A model generated the notes under the pieces. It saw only the letters and a list, made by a program, of their open reading frames with translations, was not told the DNA's origin and made no database searches. A stretch of 56,645 nucleotides of DNA, taken from a virus. Location: the IMG/VR virus record IMGVR_UViG_3300024302_000397, positions 1 through 56,645 of that record, one strand, 5' to 3'. A program made the position numbers and the translations under genes. Below, in pieces: positions 40,198 to 52,300 of the stretch. Positions within the stretch are counted from its first letter, which is position 1. Every line of letters starts with the position of its first letter.

Positions 40198-42399
40198 ATG
40201 TTAAATTGGAAGAATGTACAGTATGCAAATGGTTCAGGTCTTGTAAACGCTATTAGGGGTAACAATGCTCAGATTAATGAAAATAACAAACAGGTTGTTG
40301 ATTCTATTTCCCAATTTGGTGATGATTACTCTAAGACACAGACTGATGCAGCAATTGCAAGATTAGCTGGTTCTACTGATCCTCAGCAAGCTCAAGATAT
40401 CCTAAGAAGTTATGCACAGGGTGGTAATGGTTTTGTAGATCAAGGTCTATTAGCAGACAGCTACCGTGACCAGACTCAAGAGTTCAGAGATAATGCAGCA
40501 CATGCAGATACATTACTGACAAATAAATCATCGCGTGCAGTGAATGAATATAAGTTATCTCCAGAGTACCAAAAGTTAGAGCAAGATAAGATAAATGCGC
40601 AGATAGCAGGGTATGCTGCGCAAACTGCAGGCTATGATGCTCAACTAGAAAATTATAAGAATCAAGCTGATGCTATCAATATGAAGAATAATATTTTAAG
40701 AGGAGCCTTCCCTCAATACTTTCCAGACTCCACAAATACAAGTGTTCCTCCTAATAACTCACAAGTTACTGGAGATTTGACAAGTAATTCTAATACTTCT
40801 ACTAATGCTCCCTCAATTGTAAACTCTGCAACAGCGAGTATTCTAAATAGTACTATGCCGGGTATGGGAGACGTACTAACTTCACAGAATAATGATAGGA
40901 ATTCAACATACTTGTTAACTAAGTATGCTAAAAATTTATCTGGTGCTAATACACACGCAGCTACTTTTGCATTAAAACAGGAAATGCTACGAGAATTAAA
41001 TGCCGGTGGTGTATCTCCTCAGAACAGTAATCAAACAGTGAACCAAGTATTTGGTACTTTTGGGGTTACTCCTCCTAAGGATATTGAATCAGCTAATTCT
41101 TTAGATAATCTTGCTAGTATACGAGATACTGGAAATGCCTTTACATCCACAGGACAAGTGGGGGATGCTATTAATCTAAATGAATCAGATTTCGTAAAAG
41201 GATTTGGAGACGTAAAAGGTAAAGGTATGTATCAATCTATGCTTGGTACTGCATATACAGACGCGGTAAGTCAAGCAGGCACTCTTGCGTTTAACCCACG
41301 GAATCCCCAAAATCCTTTATCACCGTCAGTAACTACTAGTAGAACTAATGCTACTAACTATAAGAAGTTTCGTGAAACAATCGCTGAGTATCCTACGAAC
41401 GTTCAGGAAAGCGTAACTGCTAGATACGTTGCAGAGAATAAGATTAATGTTGACGAGATTAAAACGTATGAAGATGCGCTTAAATCTGACCAGTCACAGA
41501 TTAAACGTAATATATCTAAAAAGCTATCTAATAATGAATATGACCTTACTGACTTAAATGGTGACTTACAAGAACTGCACGGTATCGATATTAATACACT
41601 GACAGGTATTCATGATTTAGCAGTATCACAAGTAGTGAAATTTATTAGTACAGATAAAGATTCTATGTCATTAGCTGAGACAGCTAGACAAATGCGCCAA
41701 GAGACCTACTCTGAAGTCTACACAGATAAGGAGATAACGCAGGCAACTGTTAATATAGATAATTTCGGGAGTAGATTAAACTCTCTTCTTGATAAGATGT
41801 TACCGGGTTCCTCCACAAATGTTAAAAAGACATTACTAGCTAATCTAAAAACAAGGTTTGGCTTTGAAGATATTCAAGCTAAATTAGATACACGTAAGAA
41901 GACAATTAAGGCTACTTCAGGATATTTTGACTCTTCGCAATTTACACCTTTTAGTATTGGTTCTGTACAGGCTATGATTTCAAATGAGAGAGGAGATAAG
42001 GATAATCCATACACAGGTAATGAGGGAGCTATATTAGAAGAAACAGCCACTAACTTTATAAATAAAGCATTAGCTAAAGCTAAAAAAGAGGCAACTGTTA
42101 TTCCTACTGACTTCCCTAACTATTCTGAGTATAACTTAAAGCGTGTAGCTTACAAAGCGTTTTCAGAAGTCTTCGCAGCAGACGATGAGGGATTAGAAGA
42201 TGATGACTGGATATTTAATTCATCTCCATTAGGGGATGATGAGATTGAAACTACTGGTGTACTGGGTAATAGGCAAATAGATATTGAAGCAGGAACTAAC
42301 CCTAAAGCTTACTCTCTATTTATTAAGAGATATAAATCTTTACTTAAGTCGAGTTCTTCACAACTAAAAGAGCACATTAAAGCAAAAGTAAGCCAATAA
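40198..42399 (+). CDS. Internal virion protein
   Basis: This 733-aa protein begins MLNWKNVQYANGSGLVNAIR and is largely helical and polar, with Gln- and Asn-rich helices (NAQINENNKQVVDSISQFGD; NAQIAGYAAQTAGYDAQLEN). A Ser/Thr/Asn-rich linker near residues 175-215 separates it from a long helical C-terminal part. No catalytic motif is seen. It lies between the small virion protein and the polymerase-linked proteins, so it is probably a core or ejected protein. AAGGAG precedes the ATG. Confidence 0.65.
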   Translation: MLNWKNVQYANGSGLVNAIRGNNAQINENNKQVVDSISQFGDDYSKTQTDAAIARLAGSTDPQQAQDILRSYAQGGNGFVDQGLLADSYRDQTQEFRDNAAHADTLLTNKSSRAVNEYKLSPEYQKLEQDKINAQIAGYAAQTAGYDAQLENYKNQADAINMKNNILRGAFPQYFPDSTNTSVPPNNSQVTGDLTSNSNTSTNAPSIVNSATASILNSTMPGMGDVLTSQNNDRNSTYLLTKYAKNLSGANTHAATFALKQEMLRELNAGGVSPQNSNQTVNQVFGTFGVTPPKDIESANSLDNLASIRDTGNAFTSTGQVGDAINLNESDFVKGFGDVKGKGMYQSMLGTAYTDAVSQAGTLAFNPRNPQNPLSPSVTTSRTNATNYKKFRETIAEYPTNVQESVTARYVAENKINVDEIKTYEDALKSDQSQIKRNISKKLSNNEYDLTDLNGDLQELHGIDINTLTGIHDLAVSQVVKFISTDKDSMSLAETARQMRQETYSEVYTDKEITQATVNIDNFGSRLNSLLDKMLPGSSTNVKKTLLANLKTRFGFEDIQAKLDTRKKTIKATSGYFDSSQFTPFSIGSVQAMISNERGDKDNPYTGNEGAILEETATNFINKALAKAKKEATVIPTDFPNYSEYNLKRVAYKAFSEVFAADDEGLEDDDWIFNSSPLGDDEIETTGVLGNRQIDIEAGTNPKAYSLFIKRYKSLLKSSSSQLKEHIKAKVSQ

Positions 42400-42412
42400 A
42401 TAGGAAATCTGT

Positions 42413-45400
42413 ATGGGTAACTATAGCGTATCGTCAGACATTTTTTCAGACTATGATGACTTATACTTTAAAGACTTAAAGAAGAAAAAGCTAGATGCTG
42501 TTTTAGAGCGTAAGAACGCTGCTATACAATCGTTAAAGGGTGTCCATGATGCTGATACATTTGTATACGAAGACCCTATCACAGGGAATACTTCCAGTAC
42601 ACGAGCTGGAGCTCCTAATAGCACATTAGATACAGCTGAAACCTTTAAAGGGTTTGCTAAGCCATACGCAGAAGGTAGAAATGGTGTTAGAGATACTCAT
42701 GCAAGGGCTTTAGCCTCTGATTTAGGTATGCATCCATCCCAGATAACTGATGATATGCTTAATCAACGTGCGTTGGAATCTAAGGCGTTTGCTCAAGACC
42801 TACTAATGCAGGATCAGCCTAACCCTGAAGACCCACAGACACAAGTTACAGTCCACGGTGAAGATAAATACAATAGACCTATTACTGAATCGGTTAACCC
42901 ATACACAGGCATTAATATTAATAGGGCCCTAAATACTCCTGAGCATAATCTGAACTTCTATTCGAAGTACAACAAGATACCTGATATTAACTATGCTGAA
43001 AAAGGTGATGATAAGATAAAACCTTTTACTGTTATAGGCAATGAAGACGGTACGTATGACCTTACTGTTCGAGGCGGACTTAAATACCCAAATATTCCTA
43101 ATCCTGAGATAGAACGCAAAGAATTCATCCCACATATAATCGACCCTAATACTGGAATGGTTCCACAGTTACTTGGTGAATACAGAGTATCTGATTTCGT
43201 AGGCAAAGCATTATCTGGTAACTTAGAAAGTACTTTAGGTAAGAAAGGTGAGAATGAGACCGTAGGTGGTCGTTATGATAACTTTTCAAGAAAAGGGCTA
43301 AACGAACAAGAGCTTAAGGATTGGATTGAAGCTTTCAATCCTTTCGTAGAATACGAAGGGTACACTGGTTACATTCCTAAAGAGGATTTTAAAGACACTA
43401 CAAGTACTGGCGCAGAGTTTTTAGCTAAGGCAGGTTGGAGTGTAGCTGATGAAATACAGCACTATAACACCAAACTACAAACATTCCTAGAGTCAGATGA
43501 GGGCAAGAAAGCCTCTATGAAAACTAGAGCACAAGAAGCAGATAAGTTATGGAAAAATAGCTTAGTTGTTTTTAGTGACCCTGAAGAAAACTTCAATAGG
43601 GCACAAGCTCAACGTATGGACACTCTCGACTATATCGAGAATATGTATTCAGAGCGTAAAGAAGAATCTTTTGGCAAGTTAGCTGAATCTGCAGCACTAA
43701 TGATAGAGATAACTGCAGGCTTGCCAGGGCAAGCCGTAGCTACTTGGAGTACTCATGATAGGATAGTAGAGGAATTCGAGAAACATGCAGGAAGAGCTCC
43801 TACTAGTTTAGAAGATGGCCAAATCTGGGGACTCGCAACAGTTAGTGTTGCAGGTGAAAAGTTTGCTTTAAAGACTGTATTAGGTAAGAACCCTTTTGTA
43901 AATAAGGCACTAGCAGACTTTACAGCTAATTTCCCGGCCTTTGGAAGGGCACTTGGAACTACATTTGGTTTAGGTGCAGCTGGTCTAATTTCAGAAGGCT
44001 CTTCTGGTGTTATATCAGACACTGCTGAAACTATAGGAGCACATTTAGCTGAGGGGTATGTATTCCCTACGTCCACACAAGCACGAGAATCGTTCTGGAT
44101 GGAAGCTATGCCTGGTTCCTCTATAGGTACCATATCAGGAGCAGCTAAAAGTACTACTACATCTAGTGATACTGCTGCACTGAATGGGTTGATAGCTGAC
44201 TTAGGTAGAGGTGCCCCTACTGTTGAGTTAACTATTGATGAGGAGACTAAACTCAATAAAAAGATTGACGCTCTAGACGATAAACTACGTAGTTCAAGTA
44301 TCTCGGATGCCCATAGAGTTAAGTTAATGTCTAAGAGAGACGAGTTAACTAAACAACGATTGGAGGGCAAGCCTAATAAAGATGCACTCTCTGAAGAGGG
44401 ACGTAAAGATTTAGAGTCTAGTATCCAGACACTACAAAATAAGATCAATGATAAGGCTGCTTCTCCTAAAGGATTAGAGTCTGCAATTAAAAAAGATACT
44501 AAAGCGGTCAATAAACTAAATAAAAATATAGAGAGGCTAGAAGCTTTAGAGCAAACTGATGAAGTAGTACAACTAATACAGGAAGCCAGACAAGAAGTTG
44601 AACTGCTCGAAACTAATATAAAAGATTCTAAGGCATCTTTAGGTATTCTTAATGTAGATGATACTGCCAAAATTAAGCCAGTAGAGGGTGACTCTCTAGA
44701 ACTGCTTAAAACAATCCCAGGTAAATTAGAAAATTCTGATGAGCTATCTATTGAAGAGCTTCAGTCCCTAATTGCGCAATATGAACGTGCTGCTACTGAT
44801 GTAATGCAACGTTTTGTGAAAGGTGAGACAGAGCTTAAAGAAGCACAACAAGAGTCTTTTAGAAGAGTTAATGAGTACATGGAACTCCTTGAGAAGCGTG
44901 TTGACCTAACTGAAGCTAAAAAGACTATTGAGAAGAGTTCTGAGAAAGACCAATATGTATATAGCTTAGACCACACAGATGAGGGTTCTGCGCAGACTCT
45001 TAATGAGATACTAGCACAGGGCACACTTACCCCAATAGAGACTGAAGTAGTCCAGGCTAAGCAAGAAGTTATTGAGGCGAAGCAAGGATTAAGTAATAAT
45101 GCTAAGAATATCGAAGATGTTAATGAAGACATTACAGGAAAAGGCTCTAAAGACTTCATATCTTTCAATCAGCACTTAGATAATGTAGTATCAGGTACAA
45201 ACGCACTAGCTGCTCAATCAGGCCTAGAACAGTTTGCTAAGCATATGCAAGGTAAAGCAGAGACTCTGCGTGCAGCATATGATAAATTCCTACAAGATGG
45301 TAATATTGCAGAAGTTGAGTATAGAGGAGTTACATATGAAATTAATAATTCTACAGAGACTCTACTTGAGTACGTAGAGAGAGAAGCTGCGTATGGACAG

Positions 45401-46309
45401 AAGGTAGTAGCACTCTCTAAGAAAGTATCAGAAGCTACTATAAATAGGGAAGCTGATGTAGAGGTAACTGCAGCTAAATCACAACTAACTCTTAATGAGA
45501 GGTTGCTAGGTAAAGTAGATACATTTAATAAAAAATCTCCACAAGAGACTGTAGACCCTATTAAGAAACCAGAAGAAGTAGTAAAGGTACAGGCTGAAGC
45601 CAAGCCCACTACTCCTGAAGCGCCTAAACAGACGCAGTCTGTGGAGGGCGCTGCTAAATACACAAAAGCAACTAATCAAATAACTAAATTAGTTAAGAGA
45701 GCGGAGAAGCTTGATACCCAAGTATCTGACTTAAACAGTAAAACAGAAGAGAATAGTTTATTCCCTGGCACTCTAGAGATACCCGTAGCTGAAGCCAAAG
45801 CAAAGATAAATACTCAACGTACTAAAATACGTGATAACTTCAATAGGATTGCTACTAGATTTGATTTAGATATAAAAGACGCTGACATCAAGACTGACCA
45901 GCAAGAAGAGATGCTGTATTCATTATTAGATGGAGCAGTAACACTAGGCAGCAAGGAAGTAGAGGATAAGATTAGAGCTATTAGCTCAGACTATGCAAAT
46001 CATAAGACTGAAGTTGTTGTTGAAGAAGCGGTTGATGTTGAGGCGCTACAGAGATTAGATGAGTTACAGAATAAGCCTAATACTGAACAAGCTAAACCTA
46101 AAGCTAAAGAAGAAGTCAAGGTAGAAAAAACTCCTGAGAAGACTCCACAAGAAACCATTAGTCCTGAGATAAGTACTGTACAATTACTTGAATCCGGAGC
46201 GGCCTATGAACAGGGAGGCGTAGCTAAAGTATACGCTGTAGGCCATTACAGTAAAGCTCAGTGGGTCACAATTGCAAAAAAACTAGGAGTATTACCAGAT
46301 GTCTGCTAA
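42413..46309 (+). CDS. Large internal protein, possible separated N-terminal part of the virion RNA polymerase
   Basis: This 1298-aa protein has a soluble N-terminal 400 residues, a Gly/Ala-rich hydrophobic stretch (LAESAALMIEITAGLPGQAV near residue 422; ALGTTFGLGAAGLISEGSSG near 520), and long coiled coils from about residue 600 on. The N-terminal 1000 residues of N4's 3500-aa virion RNA polymerase have the same kind of layout, and the next gene begins close to where the N4 catalytic domain begins. The two genes overlap by 11 bases in different frames. I infer that the large N4 protein is encoded here as two. It should be ejected with the polymerase. No catalytic motif is recognised. Confidence 0.65.
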   Translation: MGNYSVSSDIFSDYDDLYFKDLKKKKLDAVLERKNAAIQSLKGVHDADTFVYEDPITGNTSSTRAGAPNSTLDTAETFKGFAKPYAEGRNGVRDTHARALASDLGMHPSQITDDMLNQRALESKAFAQDLLMQDQPNPEDPQTQVTVHGEDKYNRPITESVNPYTGININRALNTPEHNLNFYSKYNKIPDINYAEKGDDKIKPFTVIGNEDGTYDLTVRGGLKYPNIPNPEIERKEFIPHIIDPNTGMVPQLLGEYRVSDFVGKALSGNLESTLGKKGENETVGGRYDNFSRKGLNEQELKDWIEAFNPFVEYEGYTGYIPKEDFKDTTSTGAEFLAKAGWSVADEIQHYNTKLQTFLESDEGKKASMKTRAQEADKLWKNSLVVFSDPEENFNRAQAQRMDTLDYIENMYSERKEESFGKLAESAALMIEITAGLPGQAVATWSTHDRIVEEFEKHAGRAPTSLEDGQIWGLATVSVAGEKFALKTVLGKNPFVNKALADFTANFPAFGRALGTTFGLGAAGLISEGSSGVISDTAETIGAHLAEGYVFPTSTQARESFWMEAMPGSSIGTISGAAKSTTTSSDTAALNGLIADLGRGAPTVELTIDEETKLNKKIDALDDKLRSSSISDAHRVKLMSKRDELTKQRLEGKPNKDALSEEGRKDLESSIQTLQNKINDKAASPKGLESAIKKDTKAVNKLNKNIERLEALEQTDEVVQLIQEARQEVELLETNIKDSKASLGILNVDDTAKIKPVEGDSLELLKTIPGKLENSDELSIEELQSLIAQYERAATDVMQRFVKGETELKEAQQESFRRVNEYMELLEKRVDLTEAKKTIEKSSEKDQYVYSLDHTDEGSAQTLNEILAQGTLTPIETEVVQAKQEVIEAKQGLSNNAKNIEDVNEDITGKGSKDFISFNQHLDNVVSGTNALAAQSGLEQFAKHMQGKAETLRAAYDKFLQDGNIAEVEYRGVTYEINNSTETLLEYVEREAAYGQKVVALSKKVSEATINREADVEVTAAKSQLTLNERLLGKVDTFNKKSPQETVDPIKKPEEVVKVQAEAKPTTPEAPKQTQSVEGAAKYTKATNQITKLVKRAEKLDTQVSDLNSKTEENSLFPGTLEIPVAEAKAKINTQRTKIRDNFNRIATRFDLDIKDADIKTDQQEEMLYSLLDGAVTLGSKEVEDKIRAISSDYANHKTEVVVEEAVDVEALQRLDELQNKPNTEQAKPKAKEEVKVEKTPEKTPQETISPEISTVQLLESGAAYEQGGVAKVYAVGHYSKAQWVTIAKKLGVLPDVC

Positions 46310-49300
46310 ATGTACTAAGGAACTGATTGTAGAGAGTATTACTAATGCAATAAACACACAACCACAGACAGAAACTGCAAAGGTATTTAAGTCTACTGTC
46401 AATAACTTCGTAGGGTACATAGCAGAGCTTGGTATTAATAACTCTCAAGATTTAAATGTGCATATACCTAAAGCTGACGTGTTTGCCCCTTACCTACATA
46501 AGATAGGGGAAGTGCTAAATGAAGGCAATAAATTATTCTTAGTTAAAAATAGAGACACAAAGTCTTCTACTTTCCTAGAGCCATCTACCTACAAGAATTC
46601 TGATGAGTTAGTAAGTATTTTTATGGAAGCTGGGTTAACCCCAGAGCTATCAACTCAACTAGTAAAACTATTCAAGGCATTTACAACTAAAGTAAATCAA
46701 GAATTGAAAAGCAGTAATACTGTCTATGAAAATGACGTGTTACCCCTACTATATGGAGCTAACAAAATAGAAGGACGTGATACTACGTATCACTTACCTG
46801 CGCCTGTATTGTTCAGTGCCTCTACTTCATTACTAAGATGGTTTGCTACAGATGGTGCGCGTACATTAAACACTTTCACAGACACACAAATACAACTAAT
46901 AGTTGGAGCTGAACGTACTTCTGATATCTTAGATGAGACATTAACTGCTTTCCGTAATTTAGATCACGGTGGAATGTTGAGGGGTGAGGCTGCAAGGTCT
47001 TTAGGCTCATTGATATTTGACTCACTAAATATTAAAAGCAACTTAGCTACATCATCAACAATATTAGATGACATTCTGGCACATCAATTAGGAGCTTTAG
47101 CTCTAGAGATTGGCGTTAAGATGGGACTTATTAAGTCTGCTGAAGTAGTCTATAAGGTCAATCAAAATGGGAAGTTAGTCACTAAGAAGTTTGCACATTA
47201 TTACATTACACAAAAAACTATTGATGTTAATAATATAGATATAAAAAAGATTACAGACCATTCAAAACACTTAGACAGTTTCTTTGGGGTTAACCAGTCA
47301 TTTAATGCACCGTCTGCTACCCCTTTACCTAACGTTTCAAAGAATGTTAGAGGCTCGTTAGGCTCAGTTAGCCCACAAGCACACCAAGTAATCAATAAAT
47401 TAGTTAATACTGAGTGGACAGTCAATAGTGCTTATCATTTATATATGATAGGCAGTGACACTGCTAACGCACCTCTACAAGCTAAAGCAGTAAAGCTTAG
47501 AAAAGTATTAGCTGGTGTAACCTTTTTAAATCCTAGTGATGCTCTTAACGTGCATGTTGATTTAGAAGAAGGTATTAAAGCTAAAGATAGACAACTATTA
47601 GACCAAATTAAAGTAATTAAGAAGTATTCAGATAATAATCTAATAAATAGCTTCTACTTACAGTGGAAATTTATGGCTCAGCATCGTATGATGATTGAGG
47701 GTGAGCTAGACCCTATGTCTGCTAAGAATGTAGCACGCTTTTTACTTAAGCCTGCAAAATCTAAGAGTATTATTGTAGACCCTGCCACTAAGGACTCTAA
47801 AGCTGTTATCTCCTTTAAGGTTGCTGTAGCTCAGCATTTTGATTTAAGTGTTGATAAAACAGACGTACAAGGTTCTCTAGAGCTATTTGACAGTGTATTC
47901 AGTGATATGGAGAATGAGCAGTCTGCTTTAAGTAGAGCAGTTCAATCTGTTATTCAACTCAGTATTAAGCCTAATGAAGTTACGGAAGAGAACTACTTAG
48001 ATGCTATGCTAGAGTTACACACTAAGTACCCTGGAGCTAACACTGCGTTAATTATGGCAGTGAATGCTTTAGCACAATACCAATCAGCTCTAGAAGAAGA
48101 TACTACGTTTACCACAGACATCATCGCTGAAGCTGATGCTGTTACTAGTGGTTTTGGAATTGGTTTAATGCTGTTCCCAAGTAACAACATGGACGACATG
48201 ATGAGGGAGCTCAATCGTGTAGGTATGATTTTTGAGGGACAAGTACCTTATTCTGAACAAGTAAAGAATGCGAATGGTGCAACTCCTGATGGGTATCTAA
48301 ATTTTGCTAATGCTTTATTTGATAAGTTTGAGAATTTACCAAGCTACTTAGATACTAATGGTGAACATGTAGACCCTAAGGTGGCTGAGAGTCGATTTAA
48401 GGCGTTTAATACTATATTTGCTCCACTAGTTACTAATAGACGTAATGCTGGCAAGCCACCATTTATGGTACTAAACTATGAAGGTGGCGCTGCTAAGGTA
48501 GCTAAAGAATTATCTGTTAGCTTAGTGGATTCTTTATTTGAATACATCACAGAAGCTCAAGGAAGATATACGAATGGTAGCCCAGAAGTAAAAGCAGAGA
48601 TATACAAAGAGCTTGCTACTATGTTTAAATCTATGAGAGTGCTTACGAAGAGTAAAGCAGGTAAAGAATATCTACCTGGAGGACTTACATCAGGGGTATT
48701 AAAAACTCTATTAGCTACGAATGAATTACATAGATATAGCTTTAATGAGCCTCTGTATAGAGGGTCTCCTATTAAATACAGAGACTATTTAATCTCTAAA
48801 CTAGGACAGGCGTTAACTCCTGCCATTAAAGTAGCTGCTGCTGAGACGATAGTGAACTCTGAGATAAAGTCTGACTTTATTAAAGCAGGAGAGCTTCAAT
48901 ACTTTATTTTCAAAGTCAAGTATAACAATCTAGTTAAAGAAGTAGCTGGACGCTCAGAAGGTAAGTTATTCCCATCACAGCGTAAAGAATTAGCTAGGGA
49001 GTTAATTGATTTCTATCCTAGAATTGCACTTAAACACCAAGACGGTACAGAGTCATTTATTGATTTAGTTAAGTCGACTCAGATACAGCACTCTACTAAA
49101 TTTGAGCTAAAATTAAACAGTGGAAATGTTAGTACTAGAATGCTGACGTACTCGTTTGCTCCTCCAGGAGTTTCTACAGTAGTACGCTCTATTCAAGGTA
49201 CAGATGCTGTGAAATTGCAAGATTCAATTAGTATTCCTAATGTTGAGAATACAGAAATTCCTTTGTTACCTCTGCATGATGCTGTTATGGAAGTGATAGG

Positions 49301-52300
49301 GCAACTGCCTACTACTAAGGGAGTGTATAACTCAGGTTTTAAGAGTTTAGCTAGTGATACAGGATTTGATTTATTCACCCAAGTAAATGAGCTACTAACC
49401 TCATCATGGAATATGCTTACACCTGCAGAACAGCACGCAGTTAGAGAAGCTTACCTTAAGCATTCATACTTAAATCGTAATGAAGACAGTGAAGTCTCAT
49501 TTGATAGTGTAATGGGCACAGTTCAACGTACTGCTAAGGAAGTCCAGCAGAACAGAGGTGAATTAGCTAAAATGTTAGAGACAGCTACAAGTGAACATAT
49601 GTATATTGCATCACCTGAGTCAACTGAAAATGTAGATTTTTCAGCTGAAGCAGAAGCACTTAAACAGTCATTAGAAGAGAACAGTAAGGATTATCAACGT
49701 TCTAGCCAGTACAAGCTACTTAAAGACAATAGAGAGTTATTCCGAGTATTAACTAATCGACTGACTGAGATGTTCCCTAATATCACGCTAGAAGAGCGTG
49801 ATACATTAGTAGACATACATGGTGAACAGGTATTGGGTAATGCTATAGGCACTGCTATTCAGTACTCAAACAGCAAAGGAGCTCTTGATACAGTTCCTCA
49901 TGAGTATGCTCATGTGTACTTAAATCTATTAGAGCACACTACCATTATCAGTAAGCAGATTTCTACAATCCAAGCAGTTCACAATGTGAACAGAAAGGAA
50001 GCTAAAGAGATTTTAGCTAATGAGATGGGAAGAATCTTTACAGATAAGGTGCTTGAAGGCAAAGGCAAGAAGACTCAAAGTATTGTTAGAAGAGTATGGG
50101 AGTTTATTAAAGAAGTATTTAAACCTCTATATCTATCAACAGAGAAAATGCGAGCTGAGTATATCTACCGTGAGTTGGCATGGAAACTAATTAATGGTAT
50201 TTCAGGTGAATCACTTACAACTACACCTAAGAAAGGCTATACCTTACAAAAGTTTGACACTATCCTAAAGAACAACAAGTGGGGAGCTGAGGTTATCGAT
50301 ACTGTAATAAGTAAGATGCTTCCAGAAGCTCTTCTTGTAGGTAGTCTTGCGTTAACTGCAGCAGGTAATGTATATCGTAAAGGAGTAGGTAGTCTGCATG
50401 ATATCGACTTTGCTATGCCTCTTACGTCATTCAAGCCGGGGAGAGGACTGAAAGGCAATATCAAGACTTACTTTCCAGGAGCACAGCTGTTATATGAATA
50501 TGATAATGCTACAGATATTGACAAAGCCACTGAGAAGGTGCTTACCTACGTAGTTCCTCCTACGGGGACACAAATAGCTAATGTACAGAGGTTTGATGAA
50601 TCAGAGTTTGGAAGAGTTATTGCATGGGATGTTGTGGATTCAAAGAATCCTTCTAAAATTCTAGGTACTTACAGGGCTGAGGCAACGAAAGACTTAAGCG
50701 CTCCTGAGTGGTCAGTTAGGTCTAAATTAGTTAGTGAAACTTCTACCGGGGTAGAGGCTGTATTAGTAGATTTTCTAACTGATATAGGAGTTGCCCCAGC
50801 TACCAGTGTATATAGTACATATCTAGGTAAGATGGTTAAAGTTGCGAGTCCTAAGTCAGTGTTCACAGCTAAGAATAGCATTACTAAGGAAGATATTCCT
50901 CGAGATAAAGATGTGATGGACTTTAATTTATTTGCCCCAGATAAGGACGGTGTTACGCCTCCTGATCTATTCGGAGAAGTGATTAAAGGAAGTAGTTTTG
51001 CAGAGTTGCTAGAGAGTTCGACTACATGGCATAATAATGCTCCGTTGTCTTCATCTGCTCTAGTCATCTTTGATGGATTAGGTAAGCAGGACCTACACTA
51101 CGATTCTGCACATGCAGAGCATTTACAAAATATCTTACATACGCTTGTGCTAGAGCACATGGCTAACGTAGAAGATGTAGTAGTTCAGACAGCGTTCATA
51201 AAGGGAAAGACCAGGGGAGGGTTTAGTGAGGACTTGAGAAAGGTTATAGTTCAACTAAATAAAAATGCTCCTATTACCTATGCTGAGCAAAGCCCACAAG
51301 AAGTTTTTGTACACGAAATACTTCATGCAGTGATAGACCATGTATTAGCTGCTAACCCTCGTTTACAGGTAGAGTTAAGTAAGCTACATAGAGAAGCTAT
51401 CAAACACATATCTGTAGATGATTTCCTAATTGATGGTATTAAATCAGATGAAGTAGCAGAAAGGGCAATTGCTACACAGCAATATGAATATGTTTATAGA
51501 GATTCTACAGAATTCCTAATTTATACATTAACTAACAAAGGGTTACTTGCAAAGATGCAGACTACTGCCCCACCACGCTCTACAAAATTGTGGGAAGGTG
51601 CAGAATTCTCGGATAAGATAATTAATTTAATTCAACATATGATTAACGCTTTTAATACAAAAGTGCGACATAAGAAACTTACTACCTCACAATACCAAGA
51701 TTTCTTTAACTTAGGTTTAAAAATAGCGACTATTAACTCAAAACATGAGAAATCCCTAACAGTTTTAGCTAAGAAATTTCATATAGAAGCATTAGTTGAA
51801 CAAGGGATGGATAAGGTAGCAGATGTTATGGTTAAGTCTACTGTTAGGACAGGACAGTTCTTATTTAAAAATACGGAAATAGGCAAGACTATTGGGCATA
51901 TTAAAGAATTGCCTGATTCTATTAGAAAAGTCGCAACTGAAAGTGCGTTCCTTAAAGCATTTGCTGCGCTGAATGATATTGAGCAGGTAGAGTCCTTATC
52001 TTTATTAGTTAAAGATTTGATAGTAGGTACAGGAAGTATGGATATTATGGACCTTGTACTTAAAGCTAAAGGTTTAATTGATTCTACGCGTATACACAGA
52101 GCTAAATCATTAGTTAAAAAGCTGAGAGCTCACACTAAATCTAAAAAGGCTATTGATGGTAGTGAGCAGACTGCTGTAACTAAAGTTTTTATAAAGACTG
52201 ATATACAATCCCTATTAAAATCGGGACGCTTTGATATTGCTGAGATTATTAAATTAATTAAGTACCCTCAGCTACTTCATAATAAGATAGCTGAATATGA

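Noticed and set aside
43753-44670. A 305-codon open frame on the minus strand inside the 1298-aa virion protein gene
   Set aside because: Its product is Ser/Leu-rich low-complexity text typical of the antisense of a coiled-coil gene, it has no ribosome binding site, and the opposite frame is a well-supported virion gene.
46274-46310. Programmed -1 frameshift at the A7 run joining the two virion polymerase proteins
   Set aside because: The downstream frame is +1 relative to the upstream gene and contains a stop at 46284-46286, so a -1 slip at the A run does not enter it; the downstream gene has its own ATG and ribosome binding site.
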